Shown here: positions 1 through 6,900 of the stretch, piece by piece
Layout of the letters: the number at the start of each line of letters is the position of its first letter
Numbering within the stretch: the first letter of the stretch is position 1
From: Arthrobacter sp. SLBN-100
GTDB taxonomy: Bacteria; Actinomycetota; Actinomycetes; Actinomycetales; Micrococcaceae
NCBI RefSeq assembly: GCF_006715305.1
Contig: NZ_VFMY01000001.1
Coordinates: 2,232,001-2,296,000 of the forward strand
Direction of reading: 5' to 3'
Length of the DNA stretch: 64,000 nucleotides
The notes under the pieces: model-generated
Told to the model about the DNA's origin: nothing
Databases searched by the model: none
The model's input: the letters and a program-made list of their open reading frames with translations, nothing else
Made by a program: the position numbers and the translations under genes

Positions 1-529
1 CTGGCGACTGCGGCTGAATGGGAAGCAATCCGGTGGCACCGCCGGCGTAGCGGGGGTCCGCTTCGGCCACTCCCGCACCGGCGATGGCCTTCCGGAAAAG
101 CGCGGTGTGCCGGCGTGCCATGTCGGCGTCGGCCTCCCCCGGCTCCGGGCGGTAGCCAAACGCCGCCGCACCTTGCCGCGCCGGTTCGGGTGAGCCCCGG
201 CTGATGCCGAGTTGAAGCCTGCCGCCGCTGATCAGGTCTGCAGCCGCGGCTTCCTCCGCCATGTACAGGGGATTTTCATAACGCATGTCGATCACGCCGG
301 TGCCGATTTCGATCCGGCTGGTCCGGGCGCCAATGGCAGACAGCAAGGGGAACGGCGAGGCCTGCTGCCGGGCGAAGTGGTGAACCCGGAAAAACGCTCC
401 GTCCACCCCCAACTCTTCAGCAGCGACGGCAAGGTCAATGGCCTGGAGGAGGGCATCTGCGGCCGTCCGCGTTTGTGAGCCCTGGCCTGGGCCCCAGTGG
501 CCGAATGAAAGGAATCCGATGCGCTCCAT
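1..529 (-). CDS. LLM-class (luciferase-like) flavin-dependent oxidoreductase, 3' part outside window
   Basis: The reading frame is open to base 1, so the C-terminus lies outside the window. The visible start reads MERIGFLSFGHWGP, followed by a luciferase-like pattern: AAEELGVDGAFFRVHHFARQ (a usual 'other' strand), then TSRIEIGTGVIDMRYENP and ISGGRLQLGISRGSPEP. These blocks are typical of bacterial-luciferase-fold monooxygenases that use reduced FMN or F420. The substrate cannot be inferred. The start is ATG at 529; an in-frame ATG at 538 would add three residues. It is divergent from lhgO, with about 185 bp between them in which I see nothing distinctive. Confidence 0.85.
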   Translation of the reverse strand, partial: MERIGFLSFGHWGPGQGSQTRTAADALLQAIDLAVAAEELGVDGAFFRVHHFARQQASPFPLLSAIGARTSRIEIGTGVIDMRYENPLYMAEEAAAADLISGGRLQLGISRGSPEPARQGAAAFGYRPEPGEADADMARRHTALFRKAIAGAGVAEADPRYAGGATGLLPIQPQSP

Positions 530-714
530 ACATCCCATAACTGCCCTGGCACCCGGGGCATTCCCCACGGCCCTCCTGCCGCGTGTTGAAGTTCGGGCCA
601 ACCGCCGGCGGCGAATCCACAAAAATCGAGTACTGCCTACGCTGGCTGGGGCGCCGGTGGTGTTGCAGAATCGCAGGAACAAGCGGCCGCTTTGCGGCCG
701 ACGGACCTTGGCAG

Positions 715-1929
715 ATGGGTGGACCCGTGGAGCAAGCTGACTACTGCATTGTTGGGGGCGGCATCGTGGGGCTCGCCACGGCCTACCAGCTGCTGTGCAA
801 GGAGCCCGGAGCTTCGCTGATCCTGCTGGAGGCCGCGGATACGCTGGCCTCGCACCAGACCGGCCACAACAGCGGGGTGATCCACTCGGGCATCTACTAT
901 GCGCCGGACAGCCTCAAGGCGCGCTTCAGCAAGGCCGGCGCCAAGCAGACCAAGGAATTCTGCCGAGAAAACGGGATCCCCTACCGGGAACCAGGCAAGC
1001 TGCTCGTCGCCACCACTCCCCTGGAGGTGGAGCGGCTGGACCAACTGGAAGAGCGTGCCGGTATCCATCACCTGGAGTGCGCTCGCGTTGACCAGGCGGA
1101 GCTGCACCGGCGGGAGCCCAACGTTTCAGGGCTCGCCGCATTGTTCATCCCGAGCACGGGGATTGTTGACTATAAAGCAGTAGCCGGGAAGCTCGCGGAG
1201 CTCATCACCGCCGCAGGTGGACAGGTCATCACCGGCGCCAGGGTCACCTCCATCACCGAACATGTGGACAGGGTTGAGGCGGGGACCGCCGAAAAACGCT
1301 ACAGCTGCGGCAAACTTGTGGCCTGCGCCGGGCTGCAGTCGGACCGGCTCGCGGAGCTGGCCGGCTTGGATATCGACGTGCAGATCATCCCCTTCCGCGG
1401 CGAGTACTTTGAGCTCCCGGCAGATAAATCCCGCTACGTCCGGCACCTGATCTACCCGGTCCCGGATCCCGCCCTGCCCTTCCTTGGCGTCCACCTCACC
1501 CCCACCGTGGCCGGCACCATCACCGTGGGACCCAACGCCGTGCTGGGACTGTCGCGGGAGGGGTACCCGAAGTTCTCCGTGGACCTCCGTGATGTTGGAC
1601 GGTACCTGAAGTTCCCAGGCCTCTGGCACGTGGCCCGCGCCAATGCGGCAACAGCAGTCCGCGAGGTCCGGAATTCCCTGCTTAAGGGCACCTATCTGCA
1701 GGAATGCCGGAAGTATGCGCCCGGTCTCACGAAAGAAGATCTGTTGCCGTACGAGGCTGGGATCCGGGCCCAGGCGGTCGGCCGCGACGGCACGCTCATC
1801 CACGATTTCCTCCTGGCCGAGACAGCCAGGATGATCCACGTCCTGAACGCGCCCTCACCCGCAGCCACAGCGGCGCTGCCCATCGGCGACCATCTGGCTT
1901 CGAAGGCAGGGCGGCTGCGCACGGCGTAG
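715..1929 (+). CDS. lhgO: L-2-hydroxyglutarate oxidase
   Basis: This 404-residue FAD enzyme of the DAO superfamily should oxidise L-2-hydroxyglutarate to 2-oxoglutarate. A dinucleotide-binding loop GGGIVG lies at residues 14-19, followed by a Glu ending the second strand (LILLEAA). The family block SHQTGHNSGVIHSGIYY is at about 45-62, and GIRAQAVGRDGTLIHDFL near the C-terminus is also characteristic. The frame is open upstream to 583, but residues before 715 look non-coding and the Rossmann fold begins directly after ATG 715; GTG 727 is an alternative start. The length is normal for LhgO. It has no obvious operon partner; the DUF202 gene follows after 28 bp with its own promoter. Confidence 0.9.
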   Translation: MGGPVEQADYCIVGGGIVGLATAYQLLCKEPGASLILLEAADTLASHQTGHNSGVIHSGIYYAPDSLKARFSKAGAKQTKEFCRENGIPYREPGKLLVATTPLEVERLDQLEERAGIHHLECARVDQAELHRREPNVSGLAALFIPSTGIVDYKAVAGKLAELITAAGGQVITGARVTSITEHVDRVEAGTAEKRYSCGKLVACAGLQSDRLAELAGLDIDVQIIPFRGEYFELPADKSRYVRHLIYPVPDPALPFLGVHLTPTVAGTITVGPNAVLGLSREGYPKFSVDLRDVGRYLKFPGLWHVARANAATAVREVRNSLLKGTYLQECRKYAPGLTKEDLLPYEAGIRAQAVGRDGTLIHDFLLAETARMIHVLNAPSPAATAALPIGDHLASKAGRLRTA

Positions 1930-1957
1930 CCGGCCAGTCGGTGGCTAGACTGGCACG

Positions 1958-2362
1958 GTGACCAACAGCGAGCAGCACGCCCATGGCGCCACCACGCCGT
2001 CCCGCGGGAAGATCGCTGAGCGGCTCCTGCCCGGCGGCGAGGAGCCGGACCCGCGGTTCACCCTCGCCAACGAGCGAACGTTCCTGGCGTGGATTCGGAC
2101 CTCCCTTGCGCTCCTGGCCGGCGGCATTGCCATTGAGGCGTTCACGTCCGACCTTTTCCTCGAGCCTGTCCGGAAGGGCCTGGCGGTGGTGCTGCTCCTG
2201 CTGGGAATGCTGCTGAGTGCAGGCTCTGCCGTGCGGTGGCTGCGCGTGGAACGCAGTATGCGCAACAAAGCGCCGCTGCCGCTGCCGCTCATTGTTCCGC
2301 TGCTGGCCGGGGCAGGTGCGCTGGCGGCCGCCGTCTTACTCACCGTTGTCCTCTGGCGCTGA
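1958..2362 (+). CDS. DUF202 family membrane protein (YidH-like)
   Basis: The 134-residue protein has an N-terminal soluble segment with the DUF202 signature, PRFTLANERTFLAWIRTSLALLAGG at about 27-51, and then three hydrophobic segments at about 42-60, 72-92 and 105-130. The function of DUF202 proteins is unknown. Start is GTG 1958. It is probably leaderless: a TAGACT -10 box at 1946-1951 is followed by exactly 6 nt and then the GTG, with no Shine-Dalgarno sequence. It is followed after 4 bp by a second, shorter DUF202 gene, so the two likely form one transcript and perhaps a hetero-oligomer (inference). Confidence 0.85.
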   Translation: MTNSEQHAHGATTPSRGKIAERLLPGGEEPDPRFTLANERTFLAWIRTSLALLAGGIAIEAFTSDLFLEPVRKGLAVVLLLLGMLLSAGSAVRWLRVERSMRNKAPLPLPLIVPLLAGAGALAAAVLLTVVLWR

Positions 2363-2366
2363 ACCT

Positions 2367-2702
2367 GTGACCGTTTCCCGCCCTGCCGGCACGCACGGCG
2401 ACCCCGGCCTGCAACCCGAGCGGACCACCCTCGCCTGGGGCAGGACCGTACTGGCGCTGGTGACCGTCAGCGCCATCTTCCTGCGCTGGCTCCCCCGGCA
2501 CGGCCTCCCGATTCTTCTGCTGTTCGCCGTCGCTGCGGCCGCGGCGCTGGCCATCTACGTGACCCAGCGCCACCGGTACAGCGCCAGGTCCCGCGGCCTT
2601 TCGAGGGAAAAGGTCGACGCCGACATCACCGCCGTGCTTTGGACCGCTTTCGCGGGAGTTGCATTGGGCGGCCTGGGCATCGCCGTGGTCCTCGCGGGCT
2701 AG
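2367..2702 (+). CDS. DUF202 family membrane protein, second copy
   Basis: This 111-residue protein starts at GTG 2367, four bases after the upstream DUF202 stop, which fits translational coupling. The signature GLQPERTTLAWGRTVLALVTVSA at about 12-34 is the DUF202 N-terminal motif; three hydrophobic stretches follow (about 25-40, 45-65 and 90-110), separated by the basic loop QRHRYSARSR. Tandem DUF202 genes are common in actinobacteria. An open frame extends upstream to 2217 inside the first gene, but that part is out-of-frame shadow. Confidence 0.85.
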   Translation: MTVSRPAGTHGDPGLQPERTTLAWGRTVLALVTVSAIFLRWLPRHGLPILLLFAVAAAAALAIYVTQRHRYSARSRGLSREKVDADITAVLWTAFAGVALGGLGIAVVLAG

Positions 2703-2719
2703 CACCCGCAGTAAAAGCC

Positions 2720-3118
2720 CTAAAACATCGGCAGGACGAAACCGGCGAGCAGCGCTACGGCACCGATCGCGGTCAGGCAACGGCCCAGCACAGCAGCTGT
2801 CCTACCCGGCTCCTCCGGCACCGCCGTTTGCCACTGTGTGGGCCGCTTGGGGTGGTAATAGATGGGGAGGGTATCCCCCACGGCCATGTCCTTGATGTCG
2901 TGCGGCGACATCGGTGCGTGGTGCACCCGGTATTTGCGGTCGAACCAGCGGAAGCCGACGCCTGTGTTGTCCGAGTACACCACGGCTTCGGCTACATCCC
3001 AGGGGTGCACAAAGCGGCGCAGGAAGCCTGTGTAGAAGAGAAGGCCCAGCCCGACGGGCAGGCACAACCAGGTGAGCATTTCCAGGATCGGACCTGCCAT
3101 ATCAAGCACAGTGGGCAT
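2720..3118 (-). CDS. Small membrane protein, DUF3592-like
   Basis: This 132-residue protein has one hydrophobic segment near the N-terminus (about 6-26, MAGPILEMLTWLCLPVGLGL) and another at the C-terminus (about 110-130). Between them is a soluble segment containing GDTLPIYYHPKRPTQW. Two TM helices flanking a beta-rich segment with a V-x-Y-x-P-x-x-P motif resemble DUF3592 proteins, but I am not certain. The start at 3118 is supported by a TACCAT -10 box seven bases upstream (leaderless). The frame runs further upstream but over the coding start of the divergent DUF2630 gene. It converges on the second DUF202 gene. Confidence 0.65.
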   Translation of the reverse strand: MPTVLDMAGPILEMLTWLCLPVGLGLLFYTGFLRRFVHPWDVAEAVVYSDNTGVGFRWFDRKYRVHHAPMSPHDIKDMAVGDTLPIYYHPKRPTQWQTAVPEEPGRTAAVLGRCLTAIGAVALLAGFVLPMF

Positions 3119-3173
3119 GAATTTGATGGTACAGGCGTACGCTGAGGGAAACGTTCCGGCGGAAGGGGTAGAC

Positions 3174-3410
3174 ATGAACGACGAGGATCTTTTGGCCCGC
3201 ATCCAGGCCCTGGTGGAGGAGGAACACACCCTCCGCGAGGGCTCCGGTGAAGGCCAGGCGCCTGACCAGGGCCGGCTCAGGCAGGTTGAAGAACGGCTGG
3301 ACCAGTGCTGGGACCTGCTCCGCCAGCGCCGGGCCAAAGCGGACTCCGGAGAAAACCCCAACGACGCCGAAGCCCGGCCCGTCAGCGAAGTCGAGGGCTA
3401 CAAGCAGTAG
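3174..3410 (+). CDS. DUF2630 family protein
   Basis: A 78-residue, highly charged protein: MNDEDLLARIQALVEEEHTLR, then a second helix RLRQVEERLDQCWDLLRQRRAK, then a low-complexity tail. Heptad-like leucines suggest a helical hairpin or coiled coil. The pattern I-x-x-L-V-x-E-E-x-x-L-R ... L-x-x-V-E-x-x-L-D-Q-C-W-D-L-L-R-Q-R-R-A is the DUF2630 signature, known mainly from actinobacteria; its function is unknown. GGAAGGGG lies about 6 nt before ATG 3174. It runs into the nitrilase gene with a short gap. Confidence 0.85.
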   Translation: MNDEDLLARIQALVEEEHTLREGSGEGQAPDQGRLRQVEERLDQCWDLLRQRRAKADSGENPNDAEARPVSEVEGYKQ

Positions 3411-3488
3411 CCGTTGACTGTTCCCTGCACCTCTGGCGGTATCGTTGCGCCGGAGCCTTGCCGCAGTGCGAACAGAATGGAGCTACCC

Positions 3489-4283
3489 ATGCGTCTGGCA
3501 GTCGCCCAGATCATCAGCAGTGCAGATCTTGAGGCCAACCTGGAGCTGATCCGGGAGTACACCACCCAGGCCAAGGCCGCGGGCGCGGAACTGGTGGTGT
3601 TTCCTGAAGCTGCCATGCGGGCGTTCGGCCACTCCCTGAGGGACATCGCGGAACCGCTGGACGGTCCGTGGGCTGAAAAGGTCCGCGCCCTCGCCAGCGA
3701 ACTGGGCATCGTGATCGTAGCGGGCATGTTCACCCCCGGGAAGGACGGCCGCGTCCGCAACACCCTGCTGGTCACCGGCCCCGGCGTGGACACGTCCTAC
3801 GACAAGGTGCACCTCTTCGACGCCTTCGGCTTCCAGGAGTCCAAGACGGTGGACGCGGGAACGGACCCGGTGACCTTTGAAGTGAACGGCACGGTGTTTG
3901 GCCTGGCCACCTGTTACGACATCCGCTTCCCTGCCCTGTTCACGGCCAATGCCCGCGCGGGGGCACAGGTGAACATCGTCTGCGCCTCCTGGGGCGCCGG
4001 CGAAGGCAAAGCCGAACAGTGGGACCTGCTGGCACGGGCACGCGCGCTGGACAGCACTTCCTTCGTGGTGGCCTGCGGCCAAGGTGACCCCGCAACCATC
4101 GGAGCAGGTCCGGCGGGCACAGCGCCGACCGGCGTCGGGCACAGTGCCGTCATCACTCCCTTGGGCTCCGCGGTGGTTACTCTGGGCGGGAAGCCCGAAG
4201 TTGCCGTCGTCGACATCGACCCCTCAGTGGTGGACGAGGTACGCACCAGGCTTCCAGTGCTGGCCAACGCCCGCCAGTTCTGA
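3489..4283 (+). CDS. Carbon-nitrogen hydrolase (nitrilase superfamily amidase)
   Basis: A 264-residue single-domain nitrilase-fold enzyme. The catalytic Glu-Lys-Cys triad is visible: E40 in VVFPEAAM, K106 in SYDKVHLFDAFGFQES, and C142 in GLATCYDIRFPAL. The DKVHLFD...QES and CYDIRFP pattern is close to the Nit1/Nit2-type (omega-amidase and deaminated glutathione amidase) branch, so it may act on alpha-keto acid amides or deaminated glutathione in the cytoplasm; the exact substrate is an inference. ATG 3489 was chosen because GGAG lies 6 nt upstream; an in-frame ATG at 3477 would overlap that site. Confidence 0.85.
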   Translation: MRLAVAQIISSADLEANLELIREYTTQAKAAGAELVVFPEAAMRAFGHSLRDIAEPLDGPWAEKVRALASELGIVIVAGMFTPGKDGRVRNTLLVTGPGVDTSYDKVHLFDAFGFQESKTVDAGTDPVTFEVNGTVFGLATCYDIRFPALFTANARAGAQVNIVCASWGAGEGKAEQWDLLARARALDSTSFVVACGQGDPATIGAGPAGTAPTGVGHSAVITPLGSAVVTLGGKPEVAVVDIDPSVVDEVRTRLPVLANARQF

Positions 4284-4458
4284 TCCGTCCGGGGGACATT
4301 TTCTTCGCGCCGGGGCGGTGAACTTCCGTTCATGGCGCCGTAATCTGCAGGACTTTACCTACGACGGCGTATCTCACCTTCGGCCCCTTGGTCCGCCACC
4401 GTGCAGCAGGATTTCCTGGGTCTGAGCGCGCAGCTCCCTCCTTCGTGGACAGCGCTTG

Positions 4459-4527
4459 TTTACACGCCCGAAACATTACCGACACGGGGACTTCACACAG
4501 CAACCGTTTCTGTAACGTGAGCGCAAC
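4459..4527 (+). promoter_or_regulatory. Candidate GlnR boxes upstream of the ammonium transporter
   Basis: The 353 bp between the nitrilase and the ammonium transporter contain half-sites at the spacing of the actinobacterial nitrogen regulator GlnR (GTNAC-n6-GAAAC). TTTAC 4459-4463, n6, GAAAC 4470-4474, n6, GACAC 4481-4485, n6, TTCAC 4492-4496 form a first run; GTAAC 4512-4516, n6, GCAAC 4523-4527 form a second. The second site matches the consensus with one mismatch. GlnR control of amt genes is established in actinobacteria; its action here is inferred. Nothing else recognisable was seen in this gap. Confidence 0.5.
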
Positions 4528-4636
4528 TTTCAAGGGCGTTTCCCGAAACACGGACCGCGAAAAATGGACTGCGGGGGAAATGCGAGGGCCCTGGAAAAGC
4601 GCCCCGCTTCGAGGCGCAACGTGAAGGGACCTTCAG

Positions 4637-5992
4637 GTGGAGATTTCTGCCCAACAAGTCTGGCTGATGATTTCAGCGGCAATGGTACTGCTGATGACCC
4701 CCGGACTTGGCCTCTTCTATGGCGGCATGACGCGGGCCAAGGCAGCCCTGAACATGATCATGATGAGCTTCATCTCCGCCGGGATCGTCGGCGTCGTCTG
4801 GGTTCTGTGGGGCTACTCCATGACCACCGGCGACGGCGTGCTTGGTATCTTTGGCAATCCCTTCGCCAACTTCGGACTGCAGAGCCTCATGGGCTCCCCG
4901 GACCTGATCAAGGCCGGCTACAGCGCCACCTTCGCAATCATCACCGTTGCCCTGATCAGCGGCGCCATTGCTGACCGTGCCAAGTTCGGCGCCTGGGCAC
5001 TGTTCGTGCCCATCTGGATCACCGTGGTGTACTGCCCGCTCGCCTACATGATCTGGGGCGGCGGCCTGATGAGCGCCGGCGGAGCCGTCAGCGCCGTTTT
5101 TGGCCAGGTCATCGACTTCGCCGGTGGCGCAGTGGTGGAGATCAGTTCCGGCACGGCGGCCCTGGTCCTTGCCATCATCGTTGGCCAACGCCACGGTTTC
5201 GCCAAGGACCCCAACCACCGCCCGCACAACATCCCCTTCATCATGCTGGGAGCTGCCATCCTCTGGTTCGGCTGGTTCGGCTTCAACGGCGGCGCGGCAA
5301 CCTCCGCCGAACAAGCAGGCCTGATCTGGATCAACACCTTAGTGACCCCCGCTGCCGCCATGCTCAGCTGGCTGGTCACCGAAAAGATCCGGCACGGACA
5401 CCCCACCTCCCTCGGCGCAGCCTCCGGTGTGGTAGCCGGCCTGGTTGCCATCACCCCTTCCTGCGCCAACATCAGCCCGGTGGCCGCTATCGGCCTGGGC
5501 ATGGTGGCCGGAGCTGCCTGCGCCGTCTTCGTGGACCTCAAGTACCGCTTTGGCCTGGACGATTCCCTGGACGTGGTGGGAGTCCACCTGGGCGCCGGCC
5601 TCATCGGCACCCTGGCACTTGGCTTCATTGCTCTGCCGGGGGACGGCCAGAACGGCGGGCTCTTCTACGGCGGTGGCGTCCAGCAGCTCATTGCCCAGTC
5701 CGCGGCCGTGGTCATCACGCTGCTGGTTTCCGGCATCGGCACCTTGATTATTGGCCGCGCCATCAACAAGACCATCGGGTTCCGCGTCAGCCGCGAGGCG
5801 GAGACCGCAGGCGTGGACCTGTCCGAGCACGCCGAGAGCGCGTACGCCTTCGGCGAAACCGGCGGGGGCTTCCGCCGGCTTAGCCATAGCGTTCCGCAGA
5901 CCGGTGCCGCGTCGCATGCTCCGGCCGGATCCAGTTCTCCGGCCGGCGGAAACCCGGTGCAGCGGCAGGCCAAGGAAGACTCCTTCGCCTGA
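4637..5992 (+). CDS. amt: Ammonium transporter (Amt/MEP/Rh), E168 variant
   Basis: A 451-residue integral membrane channel with about 11 hydrophobic helices, for uptake of ammonium across the cytoplasmic membrane. Signatures include GLGLFYGGMTRAKAALNM at 23-40 and DVVGVHLGAG at 312-321. The pore twin-histidine pair is unusual: the second His (H317) is present, but the first is replaced by Glu (E168, in GGAVVEISSGTAAL). The last 60 residues are a Pro/Ser/Gly-rich cytoplasmic tail. GTG 4637 follows GAAGGGAC at good spacing. The usual actinobacterial partners glnK and glnD are not downstream; the next gene is on the other strand. Confidence 0.93.
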   Translation: MEISAQQVWLMISAAMVLLMTPGLGLFYGGMTRAKAALNMIMMSFISAGIVGVVWVLWGYSMTTGDGVLGIFGNPFANFGLQSLMGSPDLIKAGYSATFAIITVALISGAIADRAKFGAWALFVPIWITVVYCPLAYMIWGGGLMSAGGAVSAVFGQVIDFAGGAVVEISSGTAALVLAIIVGQRHGFAKDPNHRPHNIPFIMLGAAILWFGWFGFNGGAATSAEQAGLIWINTLVTPAAAMLSWLVTEKIRHGHPTSLGAASGVVAGLVAITPSCANISPVAAIGLGMVAGAACAVFVDLKYRFGLDDSLDVVGVHLGAGLIGTLALGFIALPGDGQNGGLFYGGGVQQLIAQSAAVVITLLVSGIGTLIIGRAINKTIGFRVSREAETAGVDLSEHAESAYAFGETGGGFRRLSHSVPQTGAASHAPAGSSSPAGGNPVQRQAKEDSFA

Positions 5993-6087
5993 GTCCTGGC
6001 TGGCCGGTTCCGGCCAGCCTGTTCGGGATCAGACAGTTCGCGCCAGCCGGTTTGGGCGAGAAGGTTCCCGCCAGTCTGCTCGGTCTG

Positions 6088-6723
6088 CTAGTCCGCCAGG
6101 ATTTTGTAGAGCGCACGGCGGGTCTCATCCAACTTCTCGATGGCAGCAGTCCGCTGTTCCTCGGTGACACCGCTCCGGAACTGGTGGATAGCGGCCATCA
6201 GCTTCCCGATGCTCTGGTGGAAGTCCCGGTCCGGGCTCTCCGGTCCGGCGTTCCACGCGTTCTCCAGCGCCTCAGCATGCTCCTCCACCCACGCCCTTCC
6301 AGCATCCGTGAGCGAGAACTCAGTCCCGCGGCCTTCGCTGAGGGGCGTTATGAGTTCCTCATCGACCAACTGCTGAAGTGTGGGATAGATGGATCCGGGA
6401 CTTGGCCGCCAGGCCCCGTTGGTCTTTTCGGCAATGGCCTTGATCAGCCCGTAACCATTTGAGGGCGCTTCGGCCAGGAGCGAGAGGATGGCCGAGCGGA
6501 CGTCGCCCCTGCTGGCCCTGCGCGGCCCGCGGCCAAAACCGGGGCCGAAGCCGGGACCAAAGCCCAGTCCGGGACCGCCGCCAAAACCGGGTCCGAATCC
6601 AGGACCGAAGCCCGGGCCGAAGCCGCCTCCCCTATGCCCGTGCGGTCCGCGCCTTCCCCGGCCACGTTCAAACCTGCCCCTGCCGTGCTGGCCGGGAAGA
6701 TTTTCTTCTGAAATGCCTTTCAT
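6088..6723 (-). CDS. PadR-family transcriptional regulator with Gly/Phe-rich N-terminus
   Basis: This 211-residue regulator has an N-terminal low-complexity region of about 70 residues made of FGPG repeats preceded by Arg/Gly-rich sequence. A winged-helix PadR domain follows (RGDVRSAILSLLAEAPSNGY ... PSPGSIYPTLQQLVDEELI ... TEFSLTDAGRAWVEEH), then a C-terminal helical dimerisation segment. ATG 6723 was chosen because AAAGGAAG precedes it by about 8 nt; a much longer open frame upstream runs across the operator and is not believed. It is divergent from a penicillin-binding protein gene, with a large palindrome between them (6766-6799), so autoregulation is likely. Confidence 0.85.
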   Translation of the reverse strand: MKGISEENLPGQHGRGRFERGRGRRGPHGHRGGGFGPGFGPGFGPGFGGGPGLGFGPGFGPGFGRGPRRASRGDVRSAILSLLAEAPSNGYGLIKAIAEKTNGAWRPSPGSIYPTLQQLVDEELITPLSEGRGTEFSLTDAGRAWVEEHAEALENAWNAGPESPDRDFHQSIGKLMAAIHQFRSGVTEEQRTAAIEKLDETRRALYKILAD

Positions 6724-6765
6724 GGTGGCATCTTCCTTTCGGTTCATAGTTATCGCCGTTCCTTC

Positions 6766-6799
6766 GGCGATAGTTAACGATATGTCGTTAACTATCGCC
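6766..6799. promoter_or_regulatory. 34-bp inverted repeat, probable PadR operator
   Basis: Two perfect 15-bp arms, GGCGATAGTTAACGA (6766-6780) and TCGTTAACTATCGCC (6785-6799), flank TATG. A further half-site-like AGTTATCGCC occurs at 6748-6757, closer to the padR start. The palindrome lies 43 bp upstream of the PadR start and about 100 bp from the penicillin-binding protein start. PadR proteins bind palindromes as dimers and often repress their own gene; binding here is inferred. Confidence 0.7.
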
Positions 6800-6900
6800 G
6801 GGTCAATAAGAGAATTGATCAAATCATGACCTTCCTCCTCTGGATCGTCCGTCCTGGGCGACGTAGTCTTGTGGCACTCTTCAAGCTCGAGGGCTGGAAA

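Noticed and set aside
4459..4527. AmtR box (Corynebacterium-type) upstream of amt
   Set aside because: No ATCTATN6ATAG-like sequence is present; the 5+6 spacing fits GlnR better.
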